Numbered from the stretch's first letter, positions 1 to 8,567 are shown. The stretch: 64,000 bases of DNA from Mycoplana rhizolycopersici (GCF_013378445.1 NZ_JABXYK010000002.1:372001-436000), one strand, 5' to 3'. The notes: a model not told the origin generated them from the sequence alone. Numbers and translations are program-made.

Positions 1-338
1 ATCCGATCCACCTCAGCGCGGATCAGCCCATACGGATCCTGCCATTCGGGGAAGGGGTTCCAGCCGTGCGCGATCTCGAAGCCTTCGCGGCTCGCCAGCG
101 CGCGCACCGCGTCACCGACGAGCACCGCATCGGATGCCGGCTCGCCCTCATAGATGTAGCTAGGGATCGTGCCGTAGGCGTTCGGGCTACGGTCGATCAT
201 GGTGCCGAGTGCGGCGATCTCGACGATCGCATTCCAGCTCGATCCCGCGACGACAGAGCCGCCCCCACCAGCGCCGATCTTCGGCAGCTCGTGCACGAAA
301 GCCCAGGTCAGAAGCTTTTCGATCGTGATTTTCTTCAT
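1..338 (-). CDS. prophage hypothetical protein (3' part missing)
   Basis: The first 112 codons of a leftward gene that runs off the left edge. The ATG ends at 338 and is preceded by a good ribosome site (GAGGGAAAG). The product begins MKKITIEKLLTWAFVHEL and has a glycine-rich stretch (GAGGGGS) near residue 22 and a WNPFPEW motif near residue 92. There is no signal peptide or membrane segment. I do not recognise a domain. It is the next leftward gene after the primase/helicase pair and follows the repeat array at 351-593, so it may open a separate transcription unit of the prophage. Confidence 0.6.
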   Translation of the reverse strand, partial: MKKITIEKLLTWAFVHELPKIGAGGGGSVVAGSSWNAIVEIAALGTMIDRSPNAYGTIPSYIYEGEPASDAVLVGDAVRALASREGFEIAHGWNPFPEWQDPYGLIRAEVDR

Positions 339-350
339 CTTTCCCTCTTC

Positions 351-593
351 TGACCAGTTATGACCAGTTTCTGACCAGTCGAATGAATAGTTTTATCTCT
401 ATGTTTCATATGCTTGGACCAGTTTGACCAGTTCAAGCGTCTCTACCTATGTCCATTCCCTCCACACCTCCCCATCCTCATATGTATAGACACGCGCAAA
501 CTCGTCAGAACTCGTCAGCCCTATTGATTTCATTGTCTTTTCCATCACCTTGAAGTGGTCAGGCACTCGTCAGCAACACGTCAGAACTGGTCA
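351..593. repeat. phased iteron array, motif ACT(G/C)GTCA
   Basis: About ten copies of an 8-bp motif lie between the helicase gene and the leftmost gene. TGACCAGT occurs at 351, 361 and 372, a variant GGACCAGT at 416, and TGACCAGT at 425. The reverse complement form ACT(G/C)GTCA or one-base variants occur at 500, 510, 554, 565, 576 and 586. Spacing inside each cluster is 9-11 bp, one helical turn, so copies face the same side of the DNA. The two sets point in opposite directions across an AT-richer centre (380-500). This layout is typical of replication-initiator iterons or of a multi-site operator. No gene overlaps it. Confidence 0.75.
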
Positions 594-626
594 GATACAG
601 CCCCGTAAGGTGGGGTTCCGGGGAGA

Positions 627-2441
627 TCACCGGTCCGGAAATTCGTCGGGAAACGGCGCATCGGGATCAAAGCGGCCCTCAGGCGGATCGGAAGGCGAGG
701 CGCGCGCAGGCACGTTCGAAAGCCTGATGCCGATATAGACGACGCCGGTATCCGTTCGCTCCTTCGAGAACTTCTTGCCCATGATGCGCCCGAAGCTGGT
801 CACGTTCATGGGTTTCCCGCCCTGGTCGATCGTGTCGTCGCAATAGGCCTGGTAGAGCACCTTGCCCTGCAAGGGCGGCGCGTTCGCATCCCTGATGACG
901 CAACGACCAACGAAACCCGCTGTTCGGTCCATGTCGTCGCGATACTCCTGCGTGGCTCGCTCGACGGCCTCGGGGATGATCAGGCCCTCCCGAAGGAAGA
1001 TGTGAACCCCCTCGATCAGCCAGTTGAGGATACCCGGATATTCGGGCTCGAACGACGAGACGATCTCCTCGAACTCTCGCCTGTCCTCCTTGGCGATCTT
1101 GTTCGGCCAATGGATCACGGCCATTCGCCGCCAGATGCCGTCGTCCGTGCCAGTGATCCGCGGATAACCATTGCCGCTCATGATGGCGATGAAGATGGGC
1201 AGGAAGTCGGTATAGCCTGAGAAGAGGTCGCGCGCGGTGATCATCTCGCCACCCGTCAGTTCTTTCACGAGGTTCTCGCGCAGATCCTCGCCCTCCGGCA
1301 GCTCCTTGACGCGCAGCAGGCGCTTTCCGAGCAATCGGGCAAGGTCGGGGCTCGCGCTGCCCGAGGATCCGCCTTCGCCGATCAGGCTGGTAGCAGGCAA
1401 CGTCACCGCCGCCTCGCCAAGCAAGCGGCAGAGCGTTTCCATGTAGACGGACTTGCCATTGGCACCGTCACCATAGTGGAAGAACAGATACTGCACCGTG
1501 ATCCCCAGCAGCCCCAGGCCCGAACTGACTTGCACCAGGCGGCGCACGGCCGGATCGGGCAACTTGCTGTCTATGAAGGCCATCCACTTCGGGCACTTCG
1601 CGCCGGGCTTGTAGCGCACCGGAATGATGTGGGTGATCATGTCCTGCCGGCGATGACCGGGGATCACCTCCAGCGTCGAATCGATACACGCTTCGATGAA
1701 CTCGGGCGCATCTGGCGTCTCCGCCGTGCTCTTGTGGCGCGGGTTGCGCCTGCGCTCGGTCTTGCGGCCAAAGCGCAGGGTCGCATTCTCCACGGCCACC
1801 ATCATCCGATCGGTATTGAAGTCATTCGGATCGCGCATGATGTGCGGCGCGGCGCATTCCAGCGCTGCGTTCATCTTCGCCACGTTCTTCGAGGTGACAG
1901 CATGATCAAGGCGCCGCTTGACGCGTTTGCCATGAGATTCCTTCGCCTTGAGGGCTTCCGTCGCGAGTCGTTTCTCGATCGGGCCGCGCTCTTCCTCCGA
2001 TTTCTTCAGGGCTTCCTCGCCCCTGTCAATCAGCATCTGCTCGAAGGCGTTGGGCTTGATGAAGTCGATCTCCTGCGCGATCCGGTCGCCCAGCCGCTGC
2101 GCCAGCGCCTTCGACTTTGGGCCGCCGTTCGAGGCATCCCAGTGCGTTCCCGTCCAGACCGCAAAAGCAGGCGTCTTGGCCTTTTCCTGTGAAATGACGA
2201 CCAGATCGGAGCCAAAATGCAGGATCATCCGTTTGCCATTGTCAGTGTCGGAGTGATCAAGCTCGGCGCAGAATTCCAGCGCCGCCTTGTCCGCATCGAG
2301 ATCCGCCAGGATGTGCGCCGGTGCCTCGTCCGCAGGACCTGCAGGGGTTCCGGGGTTTTCGCCGCGGCGCTGCTCTTCGGCCTCGCGAAGCTTCTCGCGG
2401 ACGGCCTCGGGAAGTTCAGGTTTTTTCTTTCGCTCTGCCAC
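627..2441 (-). CDS. phage/plasmid D5-type (P4 family) replicative helicase
   Basis: A 604-residue protein resembling the superfamily 3 helicase half of P4/D5-like phage primases. The Walker A motif GDGANGKS lies near residue 320, followed by an acidic Walker B region and the conserved SGNGYPRITGTDDGIWRRM segment (sensor and arginine finger of this family). The N-terminal 150 residues are charged and may be a linker or D5_N region. It starts with GTG at 2441, one base after the stop of the primase gene, so the two are translationally linked. Role: unwinding at the phage origin, probably together with the upstream Toprim protein. A candidate origin (351-593) lies just downstream. Confidence 0.85.
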   Translation of the reverse strand: MAERKKKPELPEAVREKLREAEEQRRGENPGTPAGPADEAPAHILADLDADKAALEFCAELDHSDTDNGKRMILHFGSDLVVISQEKAKTPAFAVWTGTHWDASNGGPKSKALAQRLGDRIAQEIDFIKPNAFEQMLIDRGEEALKKSEEERGPIEKRLATEALKAKESHGKRVKRRLDHAVTSKNVAKMNAALECAAPHIMRDPNDFNTDRMMVAVENATLRFGRKTERRRNPRHKSTAETPDAPEFIEACIDSTLEVIPGHRRQDMITHIIPVRYKPGAKCPKWMAFIDSKLPDPAVRRLVQVSSGLGLLGITVQYLFFHYGDGANGKSVYMETLCRLLGEAAVTLPATSLIGEGGSSGSASPDLARLLGKRLLRVKELPEGEDLRENLVKELTGGEMITARDLFSGYTDFLPIFIAIMSGNGYPRITGTDDGIWRRMAVIHWPNKIAKEDRREFEEIVSSFEPEYPGILNWLIEGVHIFLREGLIIPEAVERATQEYRDDMDRTAGFVGRCVIRDANAPPLQGKVLYQAYCDDTIDQGGKPMNVTSFGRIMGKKFSKERTDTGVVYIGIRLSNVPARASPSDPPEGRFDPDAPFPDEFPDR

Positions 2442-2442
2442 G

Positions 2443-3657
2443 TCACCCTGCCATCAGTTTGGAAAAATCGGAGCCTGCGGGCGGCCACCACGTTTCGATC
2501 TCGCGCCCGTCGCGCGCGTGCAGCTTCTCGGCGCGCGCCATGGCGGCGGCGGTAAATACGGGCTCGCTGTCCCCATCGGCGAGCAGCACGAGCTGCGCGA
2601 CGTGATCGGGGAAAGCGAGCACCTCGCCGGGTTGGATGTCCTGCTTCGGCTCCGGCCCCTGCACGCGCGCAGCCCGCGTCCGGCCACGCTTGTCGGTGGT
2701 CGTCAGCGTGGGATGCGCAAAGGCACTTGCCGGATCCGCCGGTCCGGCAAGATTGCCGAGGTCGCCGGCCGCGAAATAGAAGGTATCGGCGCGAAAGCCC
2801 TCGGCGCCGGCAATGGCGAGGCCGTTCTCGATGCCTTCGCCGCCGACCCATCGCGTCGACGACATCAGGCCGAAGAGCGGGATCAAGGATCCCTTTTTGA
2901 CGCCCTGCATCTTTTTCGTCGGCAAGGTATCGTCGCCATCGGTGATGAGCGGACGAAACTTCGGGCCGCGCGACAGGTCGATCCACGTCTCATGGCATCC
3001 GGTCACGCGGAAGCTGGTGTCGACGAAGGGCGCGATCATCGCCGGCCCGACATGCAGGCAGGGATGATGACCGCGGTCGTCCTTGCGGTTGCTCCAATAG
3101 GAGTGCTGCGGATCAGACCGGATGTTCGCCCAGACCGCGTCCGGCATGTCGAAACCGGTGCGCAGGCGGAGGTATTCGCCGGCCGCGTTCCGCTCGCCGG
3201 CCGCGACCTTCCGGGCGTTGAAGAAGATGCCGCGCCCCTTGGCGATTGCCTTTTCGCGGAAGTCGTTGCTGGCACGCGCGGCAGCCTCGGCATTGCGCCG
3301 CCGGCGATCCTCGATCGCGGCGAGCCGCTCCGCGCGCTGCTCTTCGGTCTCCCGCTCGCCTTCGGCCGGAATATCCCGCTGCAGCGCCTCGCTGCATGCC
3401 GTCAGGAAGCCGGTGCGGCTCGACAGGTCATGACCGCGAGCATGCGCAATGAGCCCGATCCCGTCCCGGCCACCGCGCCCGCACTGGCGGCAGTTCCATG
3501 CCTGCTTAGAGGATGAGATCGAGAAGCGATCCCGACCGCCGCAGAGCGGGCAGGGGCCGGCGAATTCGGGTCCCTTTAACACGTAGCCAAGGATTGTGGC
3601 TGCATCGGCAACCGATACAGTCCGGGCTTCATCTATGAACGCGTTGAGGGCGCTCAT
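2443..3657 (-). CDS. phage Toprim primase-like protein with zinc finger
   Basis: A 404-residue DNA primase-like protein. The N-terminal zinc-binding module has CPLCGG (near residue 31) and CRQCGRGG (near residue 55), as in CHC2-type primase fingers. A Toprim-like region follows in the C-terminal half: GGEGIENGLA, then DHVAQLVLLADGD. I chose the ATG at 3657 (MSALNAFIDEARTVS); an in-frame start 11 codons upstream adds only a low-quality tail. It precedes the D5-type helicase with a one-base gap. In families of this kind the primase and helicase halves are often fused; here they are two genes. Confidence 0.82.
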   Translation of the reverse strand: MSALNAFIDEARTVSVADAATILGYVLKGPEFAGPCPLCGGRDRFSISSSKQAWNCRQCGRGGRDGIGLIAHARGHDLSSRTGFLTACSEALQRDIPAEGERETEEQRAERLAAIEDRRRRNAEAAARASNDFREKAIAKGRGIFFNARKVAAGERNAAGEYLRLRTGFDMPDAVWANIRSDPQHSYWSNRKDDRGHHPCLHVGPAMIAPFVDTSFRVTGCHETWIDLSRGPKFRPLITDGDDTLPTKKMQGVKKGSLIPLFGLMSSTRWVGGEGIENGLAIAGAEGFRADTFYFAAGDLGNLAGPADPASAFAHPTLTTTDKRGRTRAARVQGPEPKQDIQPGEVLAFPDHVAQLVLLADGDSEPVFTAAAMARAEKLHARDGREIETWWPPAGSDFSKLMAG

Positions 3658-3758
3658 AATGTAGACATCCAGTAAAGTGGGAGGTACCAATTTGAAATAG
3701 CGTCAAGTGGGAAGCCAACCTTTAAAGCAAAGGTGGACCGTGGGGGGCGAGTGTTCGA

Positions 3759-5027
3759 ATGAAGGCGGAGATAATTTCGGCGATACTTAATATCTTTCAC
3801 CCACATCACAATGATGTCGTTGAAGGTGGAACAGTCACAATAAAAGAACAAGCTGCCTTGTTGAGAAGAATCGGATCTCTTGCATCTAGTCTGAGCAACG
3901 ACGTAGAAGTTCGCCGAATGGTCGACACCGTTTTCGCAGAGATATATCCACCGCTGGGCGAGATTTCGCACCGAGGGTATTCGGATAAGCGGTTGCTCCG
4001 CTCCGAAAATGTCGACGAGCTTGGTGCCGCGTTGGCCGAATTCGTGGACACAGGGGGTGGTATTGAGCGAGATGAGGTCGCCCTTAGATTGCTTGCGGCT
4101 GTTTTGGTCGAATGGGGCAGCGGGTTCAAGGGTGATATTCCGCGCACATCGGAACGGACGAAATTTTTGTTCGATTTGCAGGTGACGCACTACATTGCAG
4201 GCAGACAGGCAGCATCTTCGGCGATGATCGAGGTCATCGCTGGAGCTACCGAGGTTCGCGAAATTCAAAGCGAAGCTCGTGCGTCCATCAAGGACTTCGA
4301 TCGCCGAGCCGAGAAGCTCATTGAAACGTACAGCATTGTGCAGAACAGCCTCGCGCAGGGTTTGGATGCGCAAAAAGAAATTATTGAAGGTATTGAAAAG
4401 GCAAAAGTGGACAACGCAAAGATTGCGGCCGATCTCAAGACACTCACTCCATCGGTGGATACTCTTTCCAATGTGGTTGGCGTTACAAATCAGCAAGTCG
4501 AGGCGTTTAAATCGGCGGTCCGCGAGAGCATTGGGCAGGCAGCCACCCGTGAGCTTTGGCGTCAGAGGACCAGATTGAGCGCTGCTGGCTTTTGCGCTTC
4601 GCTGTTTTTGCTTTTGATGCTCATGATCGGACCGGTCATATACATCGCTATGTATTGGGATGGACTGATAGCGTTCTTTAAACAATTCGATGCGGATGTA
4701 CTTAATTCCGCCGGGCGGAGCATTGATGACAAAAATGTCATAGTTGCCACTTTGAATCGCATAGCAATCGTTGTATTTCCGTCTCTTCTTTATTTTTGGC
4801 TTATCAGAATTATTGTTAGATACAATCTTCACAGCTTGGCAGTGATGGATGATGCCCATCAACGCGGCACAATGATGGACACCTACTTCAGCCTCATTGA
4901 GAGGGAGGCGGCGACTAAAGAGGATCGGAGCTTGATTCTCGCGGCGCTCTTCCGTTCGGGGCCTGGACAGACAAGCGATGTTGACCTGCCAAACATAGTT
5001 GCACTGCTCGATGCCGTCCGTAGATAG
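3759..5027 (+). CDS. DUF6161-like membrane protein, lone cargo (moron) gene
   Basis: A 422-residue protein encoded opposite to the surrounding leftward operon. Residues 1-130 look helical and soluble. Residues 165-265 are rich in E, K, Q and A and probably form a coiled coil. Two membrane segments follow (about 275-300 and 330-352), and then a conserved-looking tail (NLHSLAVMDDAHQRGTMMDT ... DRSLILAALFR). That tail resembles the C-terminal signature of DUF6161 proteins as I remember it. The gene is visibly richer in A+T than its neighbours and lies alone between the primase gene and the next leftward gene, as phage cargo genes do. A purine-rich GGGGGGCGAG lies ahead of the ATG. Function unknown; superinfection exclusion or defence is an inference from position and architecture only. 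Confidence 0.7.
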   Translation: MKAEIISAILNIFHPHHNDVVEGGTVTIKEQAALLRRIGSLASSLSNDVEVRRMVDTVFAEIYPPLGEISHRGYSDKRLLRSENVDELGAALAEFVDTGGGIERDEVALRLLAAVLVEWGSGFKGDIPRTSERTKFLFDLQVTHYIAGRQAASSAMIEVIAGATEVREIQSEARASIKDFDRRAEKLIETYSIVQNSLAQGLDAQKEIIEGIEKAKVDNAKIAADLKTLTPSVDTLSNVVGVTNQQVEAFKSAVRESIGQAATRELWRQRTRLSAAGFCASLFLLLMLMIGPVIYIAMYWDGLIAFFKQFDADVLNSAGRSIDDKNVIVATLNRIAIVVFPSLLYFWLIRIIVRYNLHSLAVMDDAHQRGTMMDTYFSLIEREAATKEDRSLILAALFRSGPGQTSDVDLPNIVALLDAVRR

Positions 5028-5035
5028 CGGCGACG

Positions 5036-5362
5036 TCATCGTATTGCCTCCCGCCGCGGCATGTCGCTGAACGCCTGGTAGAGCGGCGCTTCCTGCGCGC
5101 GCATGATCCGCAGCTTCCCCTGCATCTGCAGCGCCTTGACCGCGAGCGCGAGCTCATCCGTATTCGGCCCCGGCCGCCAGTCGGCGGCGGGCTTTGCGAT
5201 GAAGGGTGTCCCGGGCAGCGTGCCACGCAGCGAGTAGGCGCATGTGATGTTACGATGATGCTCCATCTCCGCAGGCACCATGCCGAAGGCGCGCGCCGTC
5301 TCGACGCACTCGATCATGGTGGGCGCGATGACGTAGAGTGTGCGCGGATGCCTGCGGCTCAT
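5036..5362 (-). CDS. prophage hypothetical protein, 108 aa
   Basis: A small leftward gene starting MSRRHPRTLYVIAPTMIEC. The ATG at 5362 overlaps the TGA of the upstream gene (ATGA), so translation is coupled. The protein has a hydrophobic beta-like start followed by a mixed region, with no clear motif. It lies downstream of a predicted winged-helix protein. I do not recognise the family. The in-frame extension further upstream is antisense-looking sequence and is not used. Confidence 0.55.
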   Translation of the reverse strand: MSRRHPRTLYVIAPTMIECVETARAFGMVPAEMEHHRNITCAYSLRGTLPGTPFIAKPAADWRPGPNTDELALAVKALQMQGKLRIMRAQEAPLYQAFSDMPRREAIR

Positions 5363-5847
5363 CGCGCACCTCGCGCATTCCGAGATGCCTCGATGCCGTC
5401 GGCCGTCACCCGATAGACGGCGGGGGCGTTCGGTGCGCCGCGCTTCAGGCAAACCACGAAGCCGGCTGTCGCCAGGTCGCGCATCGCTCGCGGGGCGCTG
5501 CGGGCCGAGATCTCGGCAAAGTGGGCGATGTCGTCGAGGGACAGCGAAGCCTTCACCTCTCCGCCGGCCTCGATAAGAGCGAACAGCACCTTCATCTTGT
5601 TGGAACCGACATCGGCGAGGCTGTCGGGTTCGGTCCACATCGCCGGCGCGTTCGCGCTTGCATAGGCGTGCCGCTGCGTCATCAGCCGGCGCGCTGTCTC
5701 GTTCGAGATCGCGATCGACGCCGCCACGGCGGGCAGCGGCAAGCCGGTTTCCGTCGCCAGCAACAGCGCTTCCGTCTGCAAATGCGGTTCCAGCTTCGCA
5801 AATCGATCCGGGGTCATATGGTCGGAGAACGAGTATTGTCCGAACAC
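5359..5847 (-). CDS. prophage DNA-binding-like protein (helix-turn-helix/winged helix)
   Basis: A 162-residue protein. Two HTH-like regions can be read: residues about 30-50 (LPAVAASIAISNETARRLM) and residues 95-125 (SLDDIAHFAEISARSAPRAM), the latter followed by a YRVTADGIEA wing-like end. This suggests a regulator. I chose GTG at 5847 because GGAG lies eight bases upstream and the upstream gene stops at 5852. A longer frame reaching 6102 is only a shadow of the upstream gene. It is coupled by ATGA to the downstream small gene. Which promoter it acts on is unknown. Confidence 0.5.
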   Translation of the reverse strand: MFGQYSFSDHMTPDRFAKLEPHLQTEALLLATETGLPLPAVAASIAISNETARRLMTQRHAYASANAPAMWTEPDSLADVGSNKMKVLFALIEAGGEVKASLSLDDIAHFAEISARSAPRAMRDLATAGFVVCLKRGAPNAPAVYRVTADGIEASRNARGAR

Positions 5848-5851
5848 CGGG

Positions 5852-6259
5852 CTATCTCCATTCCTGGGCAAGTTGAGGCGGGGTCGAAGGCGCAATTCCG
5901 GCCATCGAAGGCAGAGCGGCGGTCTCGACGGGAGCGGTGGGCGTAGCGGGCGCGGCGCGCTCACCGGCCACGTGTCTGGCGCGCCAGCGCGAGACCTTCT
6001 CCATCTCCTCGTCGGTGAGGAACACCAGCCCCCCGCGCATCCGGCGCTCACGCCATGCGATCTCTGCGCCGGAGGTGTCCCGCCGCGTGGTCCAGATGGC
6101 AATGTGCACCTTCGCGCCGTGCGGAAGCGCGAGGATCTCGACGGGATCGTCGATCACGCGCGCGAAACTCGGCGCGTTGCTGCGGGCGCAGGCAAAGACC
6201 TGGGAGAGCGCGAAATCGATGTCGTCGGTGACGACCGTGAAGAGCACCGGCTTACGCAT
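5852..6259 (-). CDS. prophage hypothetical protein, 135 aa
   Basis: A leftward gene starting MRKPVLFTVVTDDIDFALSQ whose first eight bases overlap the end of the methyltransferase gene. The N-terminal half looks like an alpha/beta domain; the C-terminal 35 residues are rich in A, P and T and are probably disordered. I find no catalytic motif. Residues 75-95 (RRMRGGLVFLTDEEMEKVSRW) resemble a short helix pair. Its place in the early operon suggests a role in host take-over or DNA metabolism, but this is only positional. Confidence 0.5.
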   Translation of the reverse strand: MRKPVLFTVVTDDIDFALSQVFACARSNAPSFARVIDDPVEILALPHGAKVHIAIWTTRRDTSGAEIAWRERRMRGGLVFLTDEEMEKVSRWRARHVAGERAAPATPTAPVETAALPSMAGIAPSTPPQLAQEWR

Positions 6260-7385
6260 TGGCTCCTCTCACGTGTCGGAACATGGGAAAGTCGGCGAGC
6301 GCGGAAGCCTCATCCACGCGAGGCGCGCGATATTCGCCCCACTCGGTTTCGATGCGCCGCTGGGCAATCTCCGCATATGTCGGATTGAGTTCGATCAAGG
6401 CGGCGAGGCGAGAGTGGCGGAGAGCGGCGAGGGCGGTCGTCCCGGCTCCGCCGAAGGGATCGAGCACTACGCCATCACGAGGACAACCGGCGAGGATGCA
6501 ACGCTCCGCAAGCTCAGGAGGAAACGTTGCAAAATGCGCTTCCGCGAAAGGCTTGGTCGCAATAGGCCAGACCTCGAGCGGAGCAGGTTCGTAGTTTCTG
6601 AGATTGCGGCCTTCGCCGCGAGGCGTGCTTTCGATGCCGGTGTGATTGATGTGCCCTGCGTGGCGAGGTGAGGCTACGTCGGCGGCCCGCACCTTCGGTT
6701 TTCGAACGGGGAGCGATTTTGAGAGGTTGGCCTCCTTTACCTTGCCGCTCCCGTCATCACCCAGGATGCGTCGCACCGTTCCGTATGTGGAATAGGTCTT
6801 CGGCCGCAGGTCGAAACGGACCGCATCTGCGTCGTACCAGTAGCGCCCCGATTTCGTCAGAAGAAAAATCTTCTCGTGAGCCACGCCGGGACGATCCTTG
6901 GCGCTGTCCGGCATTGGGCTCTTCTTCGCCCAAATGATCTCGGACCGCACCCACCAGCCTACCTCCTGTAGCGCGATCGCCAGACGGTTCGGCACCATGC
7001 ACAGGTCTTTTGGTTTCAGAACGCCTTGAATTGTCGAGAAGGGTTTGTCGCGGAAGGTGCGATCGTCCGCACTGGCGGCTTTCGTTGCTGCGGCGGAGCG
7101 TCCGTTGGGAGTGGTGGCATAGCAGTCGCCGTAGTTTATCCAGCAAGTTCCCGTCTTCTTGAGAATACGGCGGACCTCCTCGAACACACGGACCATAACG
7201 TCGAGGTGCTCCGCCAATGTCGGCTCCAGTCCGATCTGCCCTTCAACCCCATAGTCACGCAGTCCCCAGTAGGGTGGAGAGGTGACGATGCAATCGACGC
7301 TTTCATCTGGAATGCCGGTGAGCACGGTCAGGCAGTCGCCGACATGCAGGGTGACGCGGTCCGACAGGAAGCGAATCTTGGTCAT
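6252..7385 (-). CDS. orphan phage DNA methyltransferase (beta-class, SPPY motif)
   Basis: A 377-residue S-adenosylmethionine-dependent amino-methyltransferase. Catalytic motif IV is TSPPYW near residue 34. The SAM-binding motif I is DPFGGAGTTALAA near residue 325, so the order IV then I marks the beta class (N4-cytosine or N6-adenine). A target-recognition region lies between them. No restriction endonuclease partner is seen nearby, so it is probably a stand-alone modification enzyme protecting phage DNA or tuning gene expression. The ATG at 7385 overlaps the TGA of the upstream gene. SPPY is more common in N4-cytosine enzymes, but the modified base cannot be decided from sequence. Confidence 0.85.
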   Translation of the reverse strand: MTKIRFLSDRVTLHVGDCLTVLTGIPDESVDCIVTSPPYWGLRDYGVEGQIGLEPTLAEHLDVMVRVFEEVRRILKKTGTCWINYGDCYATTPNGRSAAATKAASADDRTFRDKPFSTIQGVLKPKDLCMVPNRLAIALQEVGWWVRSEIIWAKKSPMPDSAKDRPGVAHEKIFLLTKSGRYWYDADAVRFDLRPKTYSTYGTVRRILGDDGSGKVKEANLSKSLPVRKPKVRAADVASPRHAGHINHTGIESTPRGEGRNLRNYEPAPLEVWPIATKPFAEAHFATFPPELAERCILAGCPRDGVVLDPFGGAGTTALAALRHSRLAALIELNPTYAEIAQRRIETEWGEYRAPRVDEASALADFPMFRHVRGANA

Positions 7386-7828
7386 GCGCTTGCGCCTCCG
7401 GTCAGATGCGGCGGAATGGTCCAGATCGAAGGCGAGTTCTTGCCGTGGCGCCGCACGATCAGGTCGCCGCGCCGCATGAGCGAACGCGTCACGCCGCTGA
7501 CGTCAGCGATGTGCAGTTGCAGCTCGCGCGCAGCTTCGCGGAAAGAGCAGGTGAAGCCCCCGGCCTCGCCAGCCCGACTCATCGCCCAGGCGAGCACTGT
7601 CTTCTGCCGCGGTCCAAGTTCGCCGCGCGGCGCTTTGAGGCCGTAACGTGGCGCGATCTCCTGCGGATCGTCGCCATCCAGCACGGCATCGACGATCCCC
7701 GCCTCGAACGTCTTGAAGATCAACGCGATGCAGAGCTGCCGCGGATCGCGGCCGCGGGCCTCGGCTTCCTTGCGGATCATCGAAATCAAGCCTGCACCCT
7801 GAAGGCGAAGCGCGAGCATATCTGTCAT
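7382..7828 (-). CDS. prophage hypothetical protein with winged-helix-like C-terminus
   Basis: A 148-residue protein starting MTDMLALRLQGAGLISMIRKE. The C-terminal half (SFREAARELQLHIADVSGVTRSLMRRGDLIVRRHG) reads like a winged helix: a recognition helix followed by a basic wing. A DNA-binding role is therefore likely but unproved. The ATG at 7828 overlaps the TGA of the small Zn-ribbon gene upstream, and its own TGA overlaps the methyltransferase ATG, giving a tightly coupled chain of genes. Confidence 0.5.
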   Translation of the reverse strand: MTDMLALRLQGAGLISMIRKEAEARGRDPRQLCIALIFKTFEAGIVDAVLDGDDPQEIAPRYGLKAPRGELGPRQKTVLAWAMSRAGEAGGFTCSFREAARELQLHIADVSGVTRSLMRRGDLIVRRHGKNSPSIWTIPPHLTGGASA

Positions 7829-8097
7829 GCCGTCGATCCCTGCTTCCAGGGCGGAGTCACACCGGCGATGGCGAAGATCTGTTCGGCCTCGTCCATCAGT
7901 CTTCGCGCGGTGTTGGCGGCATAGTCGCCCGAGGTCAGTCCGCCCTTGGCGAGGCGGTATCGGCGCTGCGCAGCATCCAGCGCCCGAGCGACCGGCACCT
8001 TGCCGGCGTCGTCGCAGATGTAGCAGCTGGAACCGAACTTCACCCGATCGCCCTTGCAGACCATGCAGACGATGCGCGTCACGCGAACCTTCGTCAT
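7825..8097 (-). CDS. small zinc-ribbon-like phage protein
   Basis: A 90-residue protein with four cysteines in two pairs near the N-terminus (CMVC at residues 11-14 and CYIC at residues 25-28), spaced as in a small zinc ribbon, then a helical C-terminal tail. The start overlaps the end of the CII-like gene upstream and the end overlaps the next start. Such small Zn-ribbon proteins are common in phage early operons, but I cannot assign a function. Confidence 0.55.
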   Translation of the reverse strand: MTKVRVTRIVCMVCKGDRVKFGSSCYICDDAGKVPVARALDAAQRRYRLAKGGLTSGDYAANTARRLMDEAEQIFAIAGVTPPWKQGSTA

Positions 8098-8567
8098 GCG
8101 TCACCGCCGATCCGGCGCTGGACGCAGTGCAACGCCTTCATCACCTGGTCGATCTCGCGCGTAATCACGCGCTTCTCCAGCCCGTCGACGGCGCCGTCTT
8201 CCAGCGCTTCGGTGATCGCGCGGACGACATCGGCCGCCTCATTGGCGATCTTGAGCGCGTCGATGAGGCTCACCGGCGCGACGGCATTGACCGTTGCGGC
8301 GCCATCGGCGGGCACGAGCTTGTAGCCGAGCATCGCCGCCATGGCCGAAACGATGATCGGAGCATTCGCCTCCAGATCGCATTCGACGGCGATGTCGATC
8401 GGCATAAACTTGTCGGACGTCTCTTCGCCTGCGGTCGCATACTTCGAAAGCGCCCCGGCCTTCACGCGCGTCACGTGCTGGAACGCATCACCGCCGCCTG
8501 CCTGGTCGATGCCTCGACGGGTTGCGGCCTTGAGCGTGAGGCCCTGTTTGTCCGAAATGGTCCGCAA
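8094..8567 (-). CDS. CII-like phage regulatory protein (CP76-like)
   Basis: A 157-residue protein resembling the phage regulatory protein CII (CP76) family: a GGGDAFQHVTRVKAGALSKYA helix region, then PIDIAVECDLEANAPIIVSAMAAMLGYKLVP, matching my memory of that family's basic-then-acidic layout. In that family the protein is thought to set lysogeny. The likely start is TTG at 8567, with GGGAGG seven bases upstream. It heads the leftward chain running through the methyltransferase. Assignment is by resemblance only. Confidence 0.55.
   Translation of the reverse strand: MRTISDKQGLTLKAATRRGIDQAGGGDAFQHVTRVKAGALSKYATAGEETSDKFMPIDIAVECDLEANAPIIVSAMAAMLGYKLVPADGAATVNAVAPVSLIDALKIANEAADVVRAITEALEDGAVDGLEKRVITREIDQVMKALHCVQRRIGGDA

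Noticed and set aside
351-593. CRISPR array
   Set aside because: Repeats are only 8 bp with 9-11 bp steps and change orientation, unlike CRISPR repeat-spacer units.
3654-5039. Long minus-strand open frame opposite the membrane protein
   Set aside because: The translation lacks any coherent domain and is cysteine/histidine-rich as expected for a shadow; the plus frame has clear helices.
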